This document shows positions 15,688 through 26,842 of a DNA stretch of 57,666 bases, piece by piece. Location: positions 1 to 57,666 of the forward strand of contig JBBRDN010000004.1 of the NCBI GenBank assembly GCA_038203875.1, read 5' to 3'. The stretch comes from CANJSG01 sp038203875. GTDB lineage: Bacteria; Verrucomicrobiota; Verrucomicrobiia; Limisphaerales; CANJSG01. A program made the translations under genes and the position numbers. Below the pieces are notes generated by a model. The model was not told the origin of the DNA. It worked only from the letters and a program-made list of their open reading frames with translations, and did no database searches. The stretch's first letter is position 1. Every line of letters starts with the position of its first letter.

Positions 15688-16422
15688 TTGAGCGCCTCCC
15701 CGCAACTCTCCCCTCAGGCTCAGGGCGCCATTCCGACCCATGTCGCAGTCATCATGGACGGCAACGGCCGTTGGGCGAAGCAGCGTGGGCTTCCCCGGGT
15801 TGAAGGCCACCGCAACGGTGTCGAGTCCGTCCGCACCATCGTCCGCAGCGCCGGCGAGGTCGGGATCAAATATCTGACGCTCTACGCCTTCTCGGTGGAG
15901 AACTGGAACCGGCCCAAGGACGAGGTGGACACCTTGATGAAGTTCCTCGCCCGGTTCCTGAAGAACGAGATCGGCGAACTGAACAAGAACAACGTCCGCC
16001 TCGAAGCCATCGGCCAGATCTGGCGCCTGCCCGAATTCGTCCAAGAACAGCTGGAGAAGACAAAGGCCGCCTTGTCCAAGAACAACGGCCTGACGCTCAT
16101 CCTCGCCCTCAGCTACGGTGGAAGGACGGAAATTGTCGAAGCCACGCGCGCCATCGCCGACAAGGTGAAGGGCGGCCAGCTCGATCCCGCCGAGATCACT
16201 GAACGCGTCATCAGCGACCATCTCTACACGCGGCATTGGCCCGATCCCGACCTGCTCATCCGCACCAGCGGCGAGGTCCGCGTCAGCAACTTCCTGCTCT
16301 GGCAAATCAGCTACGCCGAGTTCGTCGTCACACCGACGCTCTGGCCCGACTTCCGCAAGCAGCAGCTCTTCGAGGCCCTCGAAGAATACGCCCGGCGACA
16401 TCGCCGTTTCGGCGCGGTCTGA
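15688..16422 (+). CDS. uppS: UppS, undecaprenyl diphosphate synthase
   Basis: Builds the C55 lipid carrier used for peptidoglycan and O-antigen from farnesyl-PP and isopentenyl-PP. 244 residues from a TTG start at 15688; the first ATG is inside the active-site motif VIMDGNGRWAK, so an upstream non-ATG start is required. Other cis-prenyltransferase motifs: LTLYAFSVENWNRP, ALSYGGRTEI and RTSGEVRVSNFLLWQ. Head of the uppS-cdsA-dxr-rseP-ispG cluster, an order widely conserved in bacteria. Confidence 0.95.
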   Translation: MSASPQLSPQAQGAIPTHVAVIMDGNGRWAKQRGLPRVEGHRNGVESVRTIVRSAGEVGIKYLTLYAFSVENWNRPKDEVDTLMKFLARFLKNEIGELNKNNVRLEAIGQIWRLPEFVQEQLEKTKAALSKNNGLTLILALSYGGRTEIVEATRAIADKVKGGQLDPAEITERVISDHLYTRHWPDPDLLIRTSGEVRVSNFLLWQISYAEFVVTPTLWPDFRKQQLFEALEEYARRHRRFGAV

Positions 16423-16466
16423 AGTCCCGCCTCGACACCTTTGCCGCCCGACCCCTAAAACCCGGC

Positions 16467-17390
16467 GTGCCCGATCCGTCAGTCACGCCCGACCCGACCT
16501 CTGCCCCGCCCTCGAAGGGCCGCGTCTTCCTGCGTCGACTCACGAGTTCAGTCATCCTCTGGGCGGTCGTGCTGGGAGCGCTGTTCTCCGGGGACCAGAT
16601 TCTTTCCAGCGTCGGGTTCGTCGCCTTGATTGGGTTTCTCGCCGTCACGGGCTTGATCGAGTTCTACGGCATGGTGGAGAGGCGCGGACTCGTCTGCTTC
16701 CGCAACCTCGGCATCGCCGCCGGCATCCTCCTGATCGTCGCCACCTTCGCCCAGTCGTCCGGCTTGTTCTTCAAGAACCTCGCGCCTTCGCGGACCAACG
16801 ATTTTGAGACGTCCATCCTGATCGTCTTCGTCCTCGGCCTTTGCATCCGCCAGTTCGTCTCGCGCACAAACACGGCCGGCATCCTCGCCATCTCCACGAC
16901 GCTCTTCGGCCTGATGTATGTGCCGTGGCTGCTGAACTTCATTCAGAAGATCCATTTCTTCCCCGGCGTCGAGGGCAACCACTACATCCTCTATTTCATC
17001 CTCGTGACCAAGTTCAGCGACTGCGGCGCCTACGCGGTCGGATCATTGATCGGCCGGCACAAGATGATCCCCCGCGTCAGCCCCGGAAAAACTTGGGAAG
17101 GTTTCGGCGGCGCGGTCGTGGTCTCCACCGGCGCCAGCGTGCTCTACTACCAGATGGCCGGCAGCCATCTCGTCGGAATGACGATGATGCACGCGATCAT
17201 CCTCGGAATCCTCCTCAGCGTCTCGGCCGTTATCGGCGACCTGATCGAATCCATCTTCAAGCGCGAGGCCGGCCTGAAGGATTCCGGCAGACTCTTCCCC
17301 GGCATCGGCGGCATCCTCGACCTGCTCGACAGCCTGCTCTTCAACGCGCCGCTGATGTATCTCTATCTCCGTCACGTCCTGACCAACTGA
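16467..17390 (+). CDS. cdsA: CdsA, phosphatidate cytidylyltransferase
   Basis: Makes CDP-diacylglycerol from phosphatidate and CTP in the inner membrane. About 307 residues from GTG 16467, with around eight membrane helices. The C-terminal signature is present as GDLIESIFKREAGLKDSG followed by LFPGIGGILDLLDS. The usual text in this last part is PGHGGxxDRxDS; here H is I and R is L, a variant I believe is shared by related phyla but which merits a check. No ATG is available upstream of the first membrane helix, so the start is GTG or another alternative codon. 15 bp before dxr. Confidence 0.88.
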   Translation: MPDPSVTPDPTSAPPSKGRVFLRRLTSSVILWAVVLGALFSGDQILSSVGFVALIGFLAVTGLIEFYGMVERRGLVCFRNLGIAAGILLIVATFAQSSGLFFKNLAPSRTNDFETSILIVFVLGLCIRQFVSRTNTAGILAISTTLFGLMYVPWLLNFIQKIHFFPGVEGNHYILYFILVTKFSDCGAYAVGSLIGRHKMIPRVSPGKTWEGFGGAVVVSTGASVLYYQMAGSHLVGMTMMHAIILGILLSVSAVIGDLIESIFKREAGLKDSGRLFPGIGGILDLLDSLLFNAPLMYLYLRHVLTN

Positions 17391-17405
17391 GTCCGGAACC
17401 CTGGA

Positions 17406-18551
17406 ATGAAAAACGTCGTCCTTCTCGGCTCCACCGGCTCCATCGGCACCAGCACGATCAAGGTTGCCGAGGACCTGCCTGGCGAAATCCGCCTCGTCGG
17501 CCTCGCCGCCGGCGGCAACGCCGACCTGCTGACCGAACAGGCCAAGAAGTTCGGCGTAACCAAGGTCTCGATCAACGACGCCTCGAAAGTCTCTGCCGTG
17601 CAGAACGCCCTCAGTGCGTCTGCGGACGTTTCCTGCGGGCCCGAAGGACTGCTAAGGCTCGCCACCCTACCCGAGGCCGACATCGTCCTCATCGCCATCG
17701 TCGGCACGGCCGGGCTTCAGCCTGCTTTGGCCGCCATCCGGGCGGGAAAGGACATCGCCATCGCCTCAAAGGAGATCCTCGTCATGGCCGGCGAGACGGT
17801 CATGGGCGAAGCCAAGAAGCACGGAGTCAAAGTCCTCGCCGTCGACAGCGAACATTCCGCGATCTTCCAGTGCCTCGACGACAAACCGCCCGCGTCGGTC
17901 CGCAATCTTTGGCTAACCGCATCCGGCGGCCCCTTCCGCGACAAGACGCTTTGGCCCAAGGAGAGTTTTGCCGGCATCACGGTCGAGAAGGCGCTCAAGC
18001 ACCCGAGCTGGGTCATGGGCCGCAAGATCACGATCGACAGCGCCACGCTCTTCAACAAGGGCCTGGAAATGATCGAGGCCCGTTGGCTCTTCGACATCGA
18101 GATGGCCCGCGTGCAGGTCGTCGTGCATCCCCAGAGCATCGTCCACTCGATGGTGGAATTCATCGACGGATCGATCATTGCGCAGCTCTCGACGCCCGAC
18201 ATGTGCCTGCCCATCCAGTATGCGCTGACCTATCCGCGCCGGATGAAGAGCGACCGCGTCCAGACGAACTTCCCCGCCATCGGCACGCTGACCTTCGAAC
18301 AGCCTGACGTGGACAGATTCCCCGCCCTGCAACTGGCCCGGCGGGCCGGCGAGGTCGGCGGGACGCTGCCAGCCGTGTTGAACGCCGCCAACGAGGTAGC
18401 TGTCGACCTGTTTGTGAACCGCCGCATCGGCTTCCCCGACATCACCACCACCGTGGCCCGCGTCATGGCCGCGCATCGCACCGTCGATCATCCATCGCTC
18501 GACCAGATCCTCGCCGCAGACGCGTGGGCCCGCCAGGAAGCCTCCCGCTAA
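17406..18551 (+). CDS. dxr: Dxr, 1-deoxy-D-xylulose-5-phosphate reductoisomerase
   Basis: Second step of the MEP isoprenoid pathway, DXP to MEP with NADPH. 381 residues, normal. NADPH-binding GSTGSIGTSTIKV is at the N-terminus; substrate and metal residues are in ASKEILVMAGE, VDSEHSAIFQC and LTASGGPFRD; KHPSWVMGRKITIDSATLFNKG is the conserved core. In the same window dxs (first step) and ispG (sixth step) are found, so the pathway is clearly used. Confidence 0.96.
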   Translation: MKNVVLLGSTGSIGTSTIKVAEDLPGEIRLVGLAAGGNADLLTEQAKKFGVTKVSINDASKVSAVQNALSASADVSCGPEGLLRLATLPEADIVLIAIVGTAGLQPALAAIRAGKDIAIASKEILVMAGETVMGEAKKHGVKVLAVDSEHSAIFQCLDDKPPASVRNLWLTASGGPFRDKTLWPKESFAGITVEKALKHPSWVMGRKITIDSATLFNKGLEMIEARWLFDIEMARVQVVVHPQSIVHSMVEFIDGSIIAQLSTPDMCLPIQYALTYPRRMKSDRVQTNFPAIGTLTFEQPDVDRFPALQLARRAGEVGGTLPAVLNAANEVAVDLFVNRRIGFPDITTTVARVMAAHRTVDHPSLDQILAADAWARQEASR

Positions 18552-18605
18552 GCAGGTTGCCGCCCGGCCCGACGCCCACTAGCTTCCCTCCAACAGAACT
18601 CTTCC

Positions 18606-20018
18606 GTGGAAACCCTTCTCAACTACATCTATATCGGGGTGGTCGTCGTCGTCCTCTTCGGCGCCGCCATCTTCGTCCACGAATTCGGCCATTACTGGGT
18701 GGCGCTTCGCCGCAAGCTTAAGGTCGAGGAGTTCGCCATCGGCTTCGGTCCGAAGCTCTTCTCGTGGCGCGCCAAGAACGGCGTTCTTTGGTCCATCCGG
18801 GGCATACCAGCCGGCGGTTTCGTGAAACTGCCGCAGATGATTACGTCCGAGGCCATCGAGGGTAAGCCCGAGGAGGAACTGCCTCCGATCACCCCGCTCT
18901 CTAAGATACTCGTGTCCGTGGCGGGCCCGTTCATGAACGTCGTCTTCGCTTTCGCCATCGCGACATTCATCTACATCGTCGGCCTTCCGCAGCCGGTTAA
19001 CCCGTCGATCGTCGGCTACGTCGACCCGAAGTCCGATGAAGCGAAGCTCGGCATCAAGGAAGGCGACCGTGTCGTGGCGTTGGAGGGCAAGCCGGTCAAG
19101 ACGTGGCAGGACGTGAACATGGGAACGATCCTCGCCCTCACAAATACGCTCCAAGTGACCTTCGACCGCGCCGGACAGCAATTCACCCATCCGCTGAAGG
19201 CCGAGGTCAGCGAGACGTTCGGCCTCAAGATTCTTAAACTGAACCCGAAGGACCACCCGGTCCTGGTCGGAATCAAGCCAGACGGCCCGGCGGCCAAGGC
19301 CGGCCTCGAAACTGGCGATGAGGTCGTCAATTTCGCCGGAGTTCCCGTCGTGGCCCGTGAGCAGTTCATCGAACTCGTCCGCAAACGTCCCGGCCAAGCG
19401 ACTCCGATCGAAGTGAAACGCGCCGGGCAGATCATGCCGTTCACCGTCACGCCCGCCGCAGATCCGACGGAAGGCGTCGGACGCATCCAGGTCGAGGTCG
19501 GCAGCAACTCGAAGCAGGTCTTCGAAGTCATGCGCCCGGGACCGCTCCCGTGGGTTCAGGTCGCCAACGTGTTCGACCAGATGGTTTCCACCCTCAAGGC
19601 CCTGGTCTACTCCAAGCAGACCGGGGTGAAGGCCAAAGATCTCAGCGGTCCAGTGGGAATCATCTCCGGCCTCGCCATCCAGGTGAACACGGACTACCGG
19701 CTGGCTCTGAGCTTCCTGGTTCTCCTGAACATCAACCTGGCCATACTCAACATGCTGCCGATCCCCGTCCTCGACGGCGGCCACATCGCAATGGCGATTC
19801 TGGAGAAACTACGCGGCAAACCCCTCAGCGTCCGGTTCGTGGAGCTGACCACGTCAGCCTTCGCCATAATGCTGATTTCCTTCATGGCCTACGTCACCTT
19901 CTTCGACGTGAAGAGATTCCCGCTCTTCAAAGCCATGATGAACGCCGACACCAAGGTCGAGCAGTCCACGAATGCTCCGGCTTCGACACCGTCTCCGGCA
20001 CCTGCGCCCACCCGTTGA
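18606..20018 (+). CDS. rseP: RseP-type site-2 intramembrane metalloprotease
   Basis: 470 residues from a GTG start at 18606. The first membrane helix carries the zinc site HEFGH; two PDZ-like regions follow (around GIKEGDRVVALEGKPV and GLETGDEVVNFAGVPV), and the late helix has the third zinc ligand in NMLPIPVLDGGH. This is the full RseP layout: it cuts membrane-bound anti-sigma factors and signal peptides. No ATG precedes the first helix. The tail is a Pro/Ala/Ser-rich stretch. Within the envelope cluster, 54 bp after dxr. Confidence 0.94.
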   Translation: METLLNYIYIGVVVVVLFGAAIFVHEFGHYWVALRRKLKVEEFAIGFGPKLFSWRAKNGVLWSIRGIPAGGFVKLPQMITSEAIEGKPEEELPPITPLSKILVSVAGPFMNVVFAFAIATFIYIVGLPQPVNPSIVGYVDPKSDEAKLGIKEGDRVVALEGKPVKTWQDVNMGTILALTNTLQVTFDRAGQQFTHPLKAEVSETFGLKILKLNPKDHPVLVGIKPDGPAAKAGLETGDEVVNFAGVPVVAREQFIELVRKRPGQATPIEVKRAGQIMPFTVTPAADPTEGVGRIQVEVGSNSKQVFEVMRPGPLPWVQVANVFDQMVSTLKALVYSKQTGVKAKDLSGPVGIISGLAIQVNTDYRLALSFLVLLNINLAILNMLPIPVLDGGHIAMAILEKLRGKPLSVRFVELTTSAFAIMLISFMAYVTFFDVKRFPLFKAMMNADTKVEQSTNAPASTPSPAPAPTR

Positions 20019-20110
20019 GGCGGAGACGGCGGAGAGCGCCTCCGTCAGAAGCCTGGGGGCAAATTTTCCGTTTGTCGGGGCGGCAAGAAGCTTCATTTTA
20101 GGAGTCCGCG

Positions 20111-21910
<1,800 letters not shown>

Positions 21911-21931
21911 TCCTCGATCGCCTTCAAGACC

Positions 21932-21967
21932 AAACGCCCCGGACTCCGTAGGAAGCCGGGGCGTTTT
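21932..21967. terminator. Bidirectional terminator between ispG and glgC
   Basis: Stem AAACGCCCCGG / CCGGGGCGTTTT with a 13-base loop. The T run on the plus strand ends the ispG unit; the A run on the left can serve glgC, which converges from the other side. Confidence 0.88.
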
Positions 21968-21988
21968 GCCGAAGAGTTGGTTTCCTGG

Positions 21989-23296
21989 TCAAATGATCGT
22001 GCCGTGCGGGATGACGGCGTTCTTCGGGATGATGACGACGCCGTCGCGGATGTAATACATCGGGTGGTCGACGTCGGCCGGCTTGTCGTAGGGCGTGATG
22101 ACGCAGTTGTCGCCGATGCGCGCATTCTTATCGACGATGCACTCCTCGATGCGGGTGTTCGCCCCGATGCCGATTCGCGGAATGCTGCGCGCCGAGTTTT
22201 CCAGGATCGAGTTCTGGCTCTCGTAGTAATCGGAACCGAGGACGATGGTGCGGCGGAGGCAGGCGCCTTCGGCGATGATGCTGCGGATGCCGACGAGGGA
22301 GTTTTCCACGCGGGCGCGGTTGATGATGCAGCCGTCGGAGATGACCGCGTGGTTGATGGCGCCGCCGTTGATCTTCGAAGCCGGCAGGAAGCGCGGGCGC
22401 GTGAAGATCGGCGAGCCCATGTCGAAATAGTTGAACCGGGGTAACTCGGCGCAGGCATCGAGGTTCGCCTCGAAGTAGGCCCGGATGGTTCCGATGTCCT
22501 CCCAGTATCCCTGGAAGATGTAGGAGAAGACGCGGTGCGACCCGATCGCCCCGGGGATGATGTGTTTGCCGAAGTCGGTCTGCGTGTTGTCCAGCAGCTT
22601 GATCAGCACGTCACGATTGAAGACGTAGATGCCCATCGACGCGAGGAACTGGTCCTCGTCGGCCGGGACTTCGAGGGACTTGTTCATCGACGCCGGGATC
22701 TTGAGCGAATCAAGGACGGCGGGATCCTTCGGCTTCTCCTCGAAGCGCGTGATGCGTTTCTCGCCGTCGATCTGGAGAATGCCGAGCGATCCGGCAGGCT
22801 CGCGGCCAACGGGGATCGTGGCGACCGTGATATCCGCGTAGGTCTGGATGTGCTGGGCCAGGATCTTCCGGTAGTCCATCCGGTAGAGCTGGTCACCGCT
22901 GAGGATCAGCGCGTATTGGAAATCGTTGTTGAGGAAGTGGACGAGATTCTTGCGCACCGCGTCGGCCGTGCCCTGATACCATGAGGTGTTCGCGAAAGTC
23001 TGCTCCGCCGCAAGCAGCTCCACGAAGCCACCGGAGAAGTGGTCGAACTTGTAGGACTGAGAAATGTGGCGATGGAGCGAGGCCGAATTGAACTGCGTCA
23101 GGAGGTAGACGCGGCGGCAGCCGGAGTTGATGCAGTTCGAGATCGGGATGTCGACGAGACGATACTTTCCGGCGAGCGGCACGGCCGGTTTGGCGCGATC
23201 GCGGGTAAGGGGGAACAATCGTGTGCCCTGGCCACCGCCCATGATGATGGCGAGCACGTTGTTGCTGTTGGGTGCGGACGAATTGGAAGATGGCAT
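21989..23296 (-). CDS. glgC: GlgC, glucose-1-phosphate adenylyltransferase
   Basis: Makes ADP-glucose for glycogen synthesis. 435 residues from the ATG at 23296, chosen because GGAG lies 5 bases before it; an in-frame ATG at 23326 is weaker. Nucleotidyl-transferase domain with IMGGGQGTRLFPLT, the sugar-phosphate-site segments GTADAVRKN, SGDQLYRMDY and FEEKPKDP, then a left-handed beta-helix acyltransferase-like C-terminal domain (repeats such as VISDGCIINRARVENSLVG). Allosteric control is typical of the family. Divergent from glmS. Confidence 0.95.
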   Translation of the reverse strand: MPSSNSSAPNSNNVLAIIMGGGQGTRLFPLTRDRAKPAVPLAGKYRLVDIPISNCINSGCRRVYLLTQFNSASLHRHISQSYKFDHFSGGFVELLAAEQTFANTSWYQGTADAVRKNLVHFLNNDFQYALILSGDQLYRMDYRKILAQHIQTYADITVATIPVGREPAGSLGILQIDGEKRITRFEEKPKDPAVLDSLKIPASMNKSLEVPADEDQFLASMGIYVFNRDVLIKLLDNTQTDFGKHIIPGAIGSHRVFSYIFQGYWEDIGTIRAYFEANLDACAELPRFNYFDMGSPIFTRPRFLPASKINGGAINHAVISDGCIINRARVENSLVGIRSIIAEGACLRRTIVLGSDYYESQNSILENSARSIPRIGIGANTRIEECIVDKNARIGDNCVITPYDKPADVDHPMYYIRDGVVIIPKNAVIPHGTII

Positions 23297-23329
23297 AGGT
23301 CTCCGGGTAGGTTCACGGGAGTTCATACC

Positions 23330-23359
23330 TTGCGGCCATTTCGGCGGGCAAGGTAGTTT
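23330..23359 (+). promoter_or_regulatory. Probable promoter of glmS
   Basis: TTGCGG (23330-23335), 18-bp spacer, TAGTTT (23354-23359); start predicted near 23366, 14 bases before the ATG. Same spacer length and TAG-type -10 as the purA and 4560 promoters. Confidence 0.4.
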
Positions 23360-23379
23360 GCGCCCCGGTTGCTACTTTC

Positions 23380-25248
23380 ATGTGTGGAATCATTGGTTAC
23401 GTCGGCAAGAAACAGGCGGCTCCCATTCTTTTGGAGGGACTCAGGCGCCTCGAATATCGCGGTTACGACAGCGCAGGAGTGGCGATCCTCAGGGCAGCCG
23501 ACCTGCTGGTGCGCAAGCGGCGCGGCAAGATCGATGAAGGCCTCGCCCCGTTGATCAAAGACCAGCCGGCGGACGGCCTCATCGGGATCGGCCACACCCG
23601 CTGGGCCACGCACGGACCGCCGTCCGACGAAAATTCCCATCCGCACCTCGACGCTTCGGGGCGCCTCGCCGTCGTCCACAACGGCGTCATCGAGAACTAC
23701 GACCGCCTGAAGCAACGCCTGCTGGCGACCGGACACGTTTTCCATTCGGCGACAGACACGGAGGTTCTCGCCCACCTGATCGGAGAACATTTCGCGAAAC
23801 TCCAGGAACCGGGGCCGGGCGATGTGTCGGGCCCTTCGCTTCTCACCCGGGCCGTCACCGCCGCGCTCCGGGAGGTCATCGGCACTTACGGTCTCGCCGT
23901 GATCAGCCTCGACGAACCGGGCACCATCGTGGCGGCGCGGCGCGGTTCGCCGTTGATCATCGGCATCGCGGAAGGCGAACACTTCCTCGCCAGCGACGCC
24001 AACGCCCTCGTGGCCCACACGCGCCAGGTCGTCTACCTCAACGACTACGACGTCGCCACGATCCACGCCGGCGGCTTTGACGTCACCAGCCTCGGCACCG
24101 ACACGGCGCGCGTCCAGATCAGCCAGATCGAGTTCAGCGCGGAGGCGGCGGAGAAAGGCGGCTTCGCCCACTACATGCTCAAGGAGATCTTCGAGCAGCC
24201 GCGCACGGTGGAGAATGCCCTGCGTGGCCGCATTGATTTCGAGGAGGCCACGGCCAAGTTCGGAGGCCTCAACCTCACTCCGGCCGAACTCCGCGCCGTC
24301 GATCGCATCGTCATCGCGGCGTGTGGCACGAGTTGGCATGCCGGTCTCGTCGGCGAATACCTGATCGAGGAACTGGCCCACATCCCGGTGGAAGTCGAAT
24401 ACGCCAGCGAGTTCCGCTACCGCAACGCGCCGATCGAGAAGAACACGTTGTTCCTCGTGATCACCCAGTCCGGCGAAACCGCCGACACGCTCGCCGCCAT
24501 GCGCGAAGCCCGACGCCGTGGCCACAAAGTCCTCGCCGTCTGCAACGTCGTCGGAAGCACGATCGCCCGCGAAGCCGACGGCGGCATCTACCTCCATGCC
24601 GGGCCCGAGATCGGCGTTGCCTCGACCAAAGCCTTCACCTCCCAGGTCACCGCGCTGACGCTTCTCGCCGTGTTGTTGGGCCGCCTGCGGATGCTTTCGT
24701 CGGCGCACGGCCACCAGATCTTGAAGGCTCTTGAGGCCATTCCCCGACAGATCGAGTCAATCCTCCAACAGGAACCCAAAATCAAGGCGCTCGCCGCCAA
24801 GTATCAGTCGGCGGAAGACTTCTTCTTCCTCGGAAGACAGGCCTGTTTCCCGGTCGCGTTGGAGGGCGCGCTCAAGCTCAAGGAAATCTCCTACATCCAC
24901 GCCGAGGGTTATCCTGCCGCCGAAATGAAGCACGGGCCCATCGCCCTGCTCGACGAAAAGACGCCGACGGTGATCCTCACGCCGAAGGACGCGATGTATG
25001 ACAAGGTCGTGAGCAACCTCGAGGTGGTCCGGGCCCGCAAATCCCCGGTCATCGCCATCGCGACGGAAGGCGACGAGTCCATCCGGTCCTTCGCCAACGA
25101 CGTCATCCATGTGCCCGCAACCCTGGAGCAGACCTTTCCCTTGCTTGCAGTCGTCCCCCTCCAACTCCTCGCCTATCACATCGCCGTCCTGCGCGGCTGC
25201 GACGTCGACAAGCCGCGCAACCTCGCCAAGAGCGTTACGGTGGAATGA
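23380..25248 (+). CDS. glmS: GlmS, glutamine-fructose-6-phosphate aminotransferase
   Basis: Makes glucosamine-6-phosphate from fructose-6-P and glutamine, feeding peptidoglycan and lipid A. 622 residues. The N-terminal class II glutamine amidotransferase starts MCGIIGYVG, with Cys2 the nucleophile after Met removal; GHTRWATHG follows. Two SIS sugar-isomerase domains carry ITQSGETADTL and the C-terminal signature ends DKPRNLAKSVTVE. No glmS ribozyme core is visible in the 83-bp upstream gap. Confidence 0.96.
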   Translation: MCGIIGYVGKKQAAPILLEGLRRLEYRGYDSAGVAILRAADLLVRKRRGKIDEGLAPLIKDQPADGLIGIGHTRWATHGPPSDENSHPHLDASGRLAVVHNGVIENYDRLKQRLLATGHVFHSATDTEVLAHLIGEHFAKLQEPGPGDVSGPSLLTRAVTAALREVIGTYGLAVISLDEPGTIVAARRGSPLIIGIAEGEHFLASDANALVAHTRQVVYLNDYDVATIHAGGFDVTSLGTDTARVQISQIEFSAEAAEKGGFAHYMLKEIFEQPRTVENALRGRIDFEEATAKFGGLNLTPAELRAVDRIVIAACGTSWHAGLVGEYLIEELAHIPVEVEYASEFRYRNAPIEKNTLFLVITQSGETADTLAAMREARRRGHKVLAVCNVVGSTIAREADGGIYLHAGPEIGVASTKAFTSQVTALTLLAVLLGRLRMLSSAHGHQILKALEAIPRQIESILQQEPKIKALAAKYQSAEDFFFLGRQACFPVALEGALKLKEISYIHAEGYPAAEMKHGPIALLDEKTPTVILTPKDAMYDKVVSNLEVVRARKSPVIAIATEGDESIRSFANDVIHVPATLEQTFPLLAVVPLQLLAYHIAVLRGCDVDKPRNLAKSVTVE

Positions 25249-25292
25249 TCGGTCGCTTTGAATTTTGAATCGGTCATCCTGAATCTCACACC

Positions 25293-26714
25293 ATGCCAGT
25301 CCGCCTCTTCAATACCCTGACTCGCCAAGTCGAAGAGTTCGTCCCGCTCGATCCAGCCGGCAAGAAGGTGGGCCTCTACTGCTGCGGACCGACCGTCTAC
25401 GACTTCGCCCACATCGGGAACATCCGCACCTTCGTCTTCGCCGACCTCACCCGGCGTTGGCTGGAATTTTCCGGCTTCAGCGTCCAGCACGTCATGAACA
25501 TCACCGACGTGGAGGACAAGATCATCCGCAAGGTGCGCGAGACCGGGCAATCTCTGGGGGAATTCACCGGCAAATACGAGGCCGAGTTCTTTTCGGACCT
25601 GACGACCGTCAATTGCCTCCGCCCGCACCAGACGCCGCGTGCCACCGAACACATCCCCGAGATCGTCGCCCTGATCGCACGACTGCTGGAACGGGGCATC
25701 GCCTACAAGGCGGCGGATGGCTCGATCTATTTCAGCATCGAGAAGTATCGCGGCTGCGGCTGCAAATACGGGCAGCTCGTGAACCTCAACTTCGACGGCA
25801 TGCGCGTCGGTGAACGGGTGGCCAGCGACGAATACGAGAAGGAGTCCGTCGCCGATTTCGCGTTGTGGAAATCCCGCGTGCCGGATGACGGCGACGTTTT
25901 CTGGCCCAGCCCTTGGGGCGAAGGCCGGCCAGGCTGGCACATCGAGTGCAGCGCCATGTCGATGAAGGCGCTGGGCGAAAGCTTCGACCTGCATCTTGGC
26001 GGCGAAGACCTGGCGTTCCCGCATCACGAGGATGAGATCGCCCAGAGCGAAGGCGCGACCGGCAAGCCTTTCGTGAAACACTGGATGCACGGCTATCACC
26101 TGCTCGTCGAAGGAAAGAAGATGAGCAAGTCCCTCGGCAACTACTTCACGCTGCGCGACCTGCTCGCCAAAGGATTCTCCGGCCGCGAAGTGCGTTTCCT
26201 GCTCCTCAGCGCCCACTACCGTGAGCAGTTCAATTTCACGTTGGAAGGCCTCGCCGGTGCAAAGACCGCATTGGCCCGACTGGATGAATGCGTCGCCAAG
26301 CTCAAGGAAATCGCCGACAGCGCCGCACCGATCGCTTCGCCGGTCAGCGGGTTCCTCGTCAGCAACTTCAAGAACGCCCTCGAAGAGGACCTCAATGTCT
26401 CGAAAGCCTGGGCAGCGGTATTCGACTGGATCCGAGCCAACAACCAGGCCCTGACTCCCGGCGGCGCACACCAACTCTCGCCCGGAGAGGCCGCAGGACT
26501 GCTGGCCGCCTGGACCGAAGTCGACCGGGTCCTTGGGATCGGAGAACCCGCGCAACTGGAAGCCCCCGCTGAACTGCTGGCTCTCTTGGAAGAACGCCAA
26601 GCCGCCCGCAAGGCCAAGGATTTCAAACGCTCCGACGCCATCCGGGACGAACTGAAGGCCAAGGGCTGGATCATCGAGGACACCTCGAAGGGACCCCGTC
26701 TGAAAAAGGCGTGA
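25293..26714 (+). CDS. cysS: CysS, cysteinyl-tRNA synthetase
   Basis: 473 residues, class I synthetase. Zinc- and cysteine-binding CCGPTVYDFAHIGN, the later zinc ligands in GWHIECSAMSMKALG and the HxxE in FPHHEDEIAQSE, and KMSKSLGN. The usual HIGH motif reads HIGN here; this variation is seen in CysRS of some lineages and the rest of the site is intact, so I expect an active enzyme. 44 bp after glmS, probably co-transcribed. Confidence 0.96.
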   Translation: MPVRLFNTLTRQVEEFVPLDPAGKKVGLYCCGPTVYDFAHIGNIRTFVFADLTRRWLEFSGFSVQHVMNITDVEDKIIRKVRETGQSLGEFTGKYEAEFFSDLTTVNCLRPHQTPRATEHIPEIVALIARLLERGIAYKAADGSIYFSIEKYRGCGCKYGQLVNLNFDGMRVGERVASDEYEKESVADFALWKSRVPDDGDVFWPSPWGEGRPGWHIECSAMSMKALGESFDLHLGGEDLAFPHHEDEIAQSEGATGKPFVKHWMHGYHLLVEGKKMSKSLGNYFTLRDLLAKGFSGREVRFLLLSAHYREQFNFTLEGLAGAKTALARLDECVAKLKEIADSAAPIASPVSGFLVSNFKNALEEDLNVSKAWAAVFDWIRANNQALTPGGAHQLSPGEAAGLLAAWTEVDRVLGIGEPAQLEAPAELLALLEERQAARKAKDFKRSDAIRDELKAKGWIIEDTSKGPRLKKA

Positions 26715-26842
26715 CCAGTTCCGTAGGCCGGGCGTCCGCCCCTGGCCTACTTCAGGAGCCGTTCGCTTTGCCTTATGCTTTCGAGCTTCGCCCGCCGCCA
26801 CTTCCCTCTCGTCAGCTATCCAGCCACTGCTACAGTCGGCCC

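Noticed and set aside
16841..18307. 488-codon frame overlapping cdsA and dxr in another phase
   Set aside because: Composition dominated by Arg/Pro/His, as expected from a shifted frame of GC-rich genes; both true genes are clear.
23297..23379. glmS ribozyme upstream of glmS
   Set aside because: The gap is 83 bp and holds a divergent promoter region; no ribozyme core is recognisable and it is too short.
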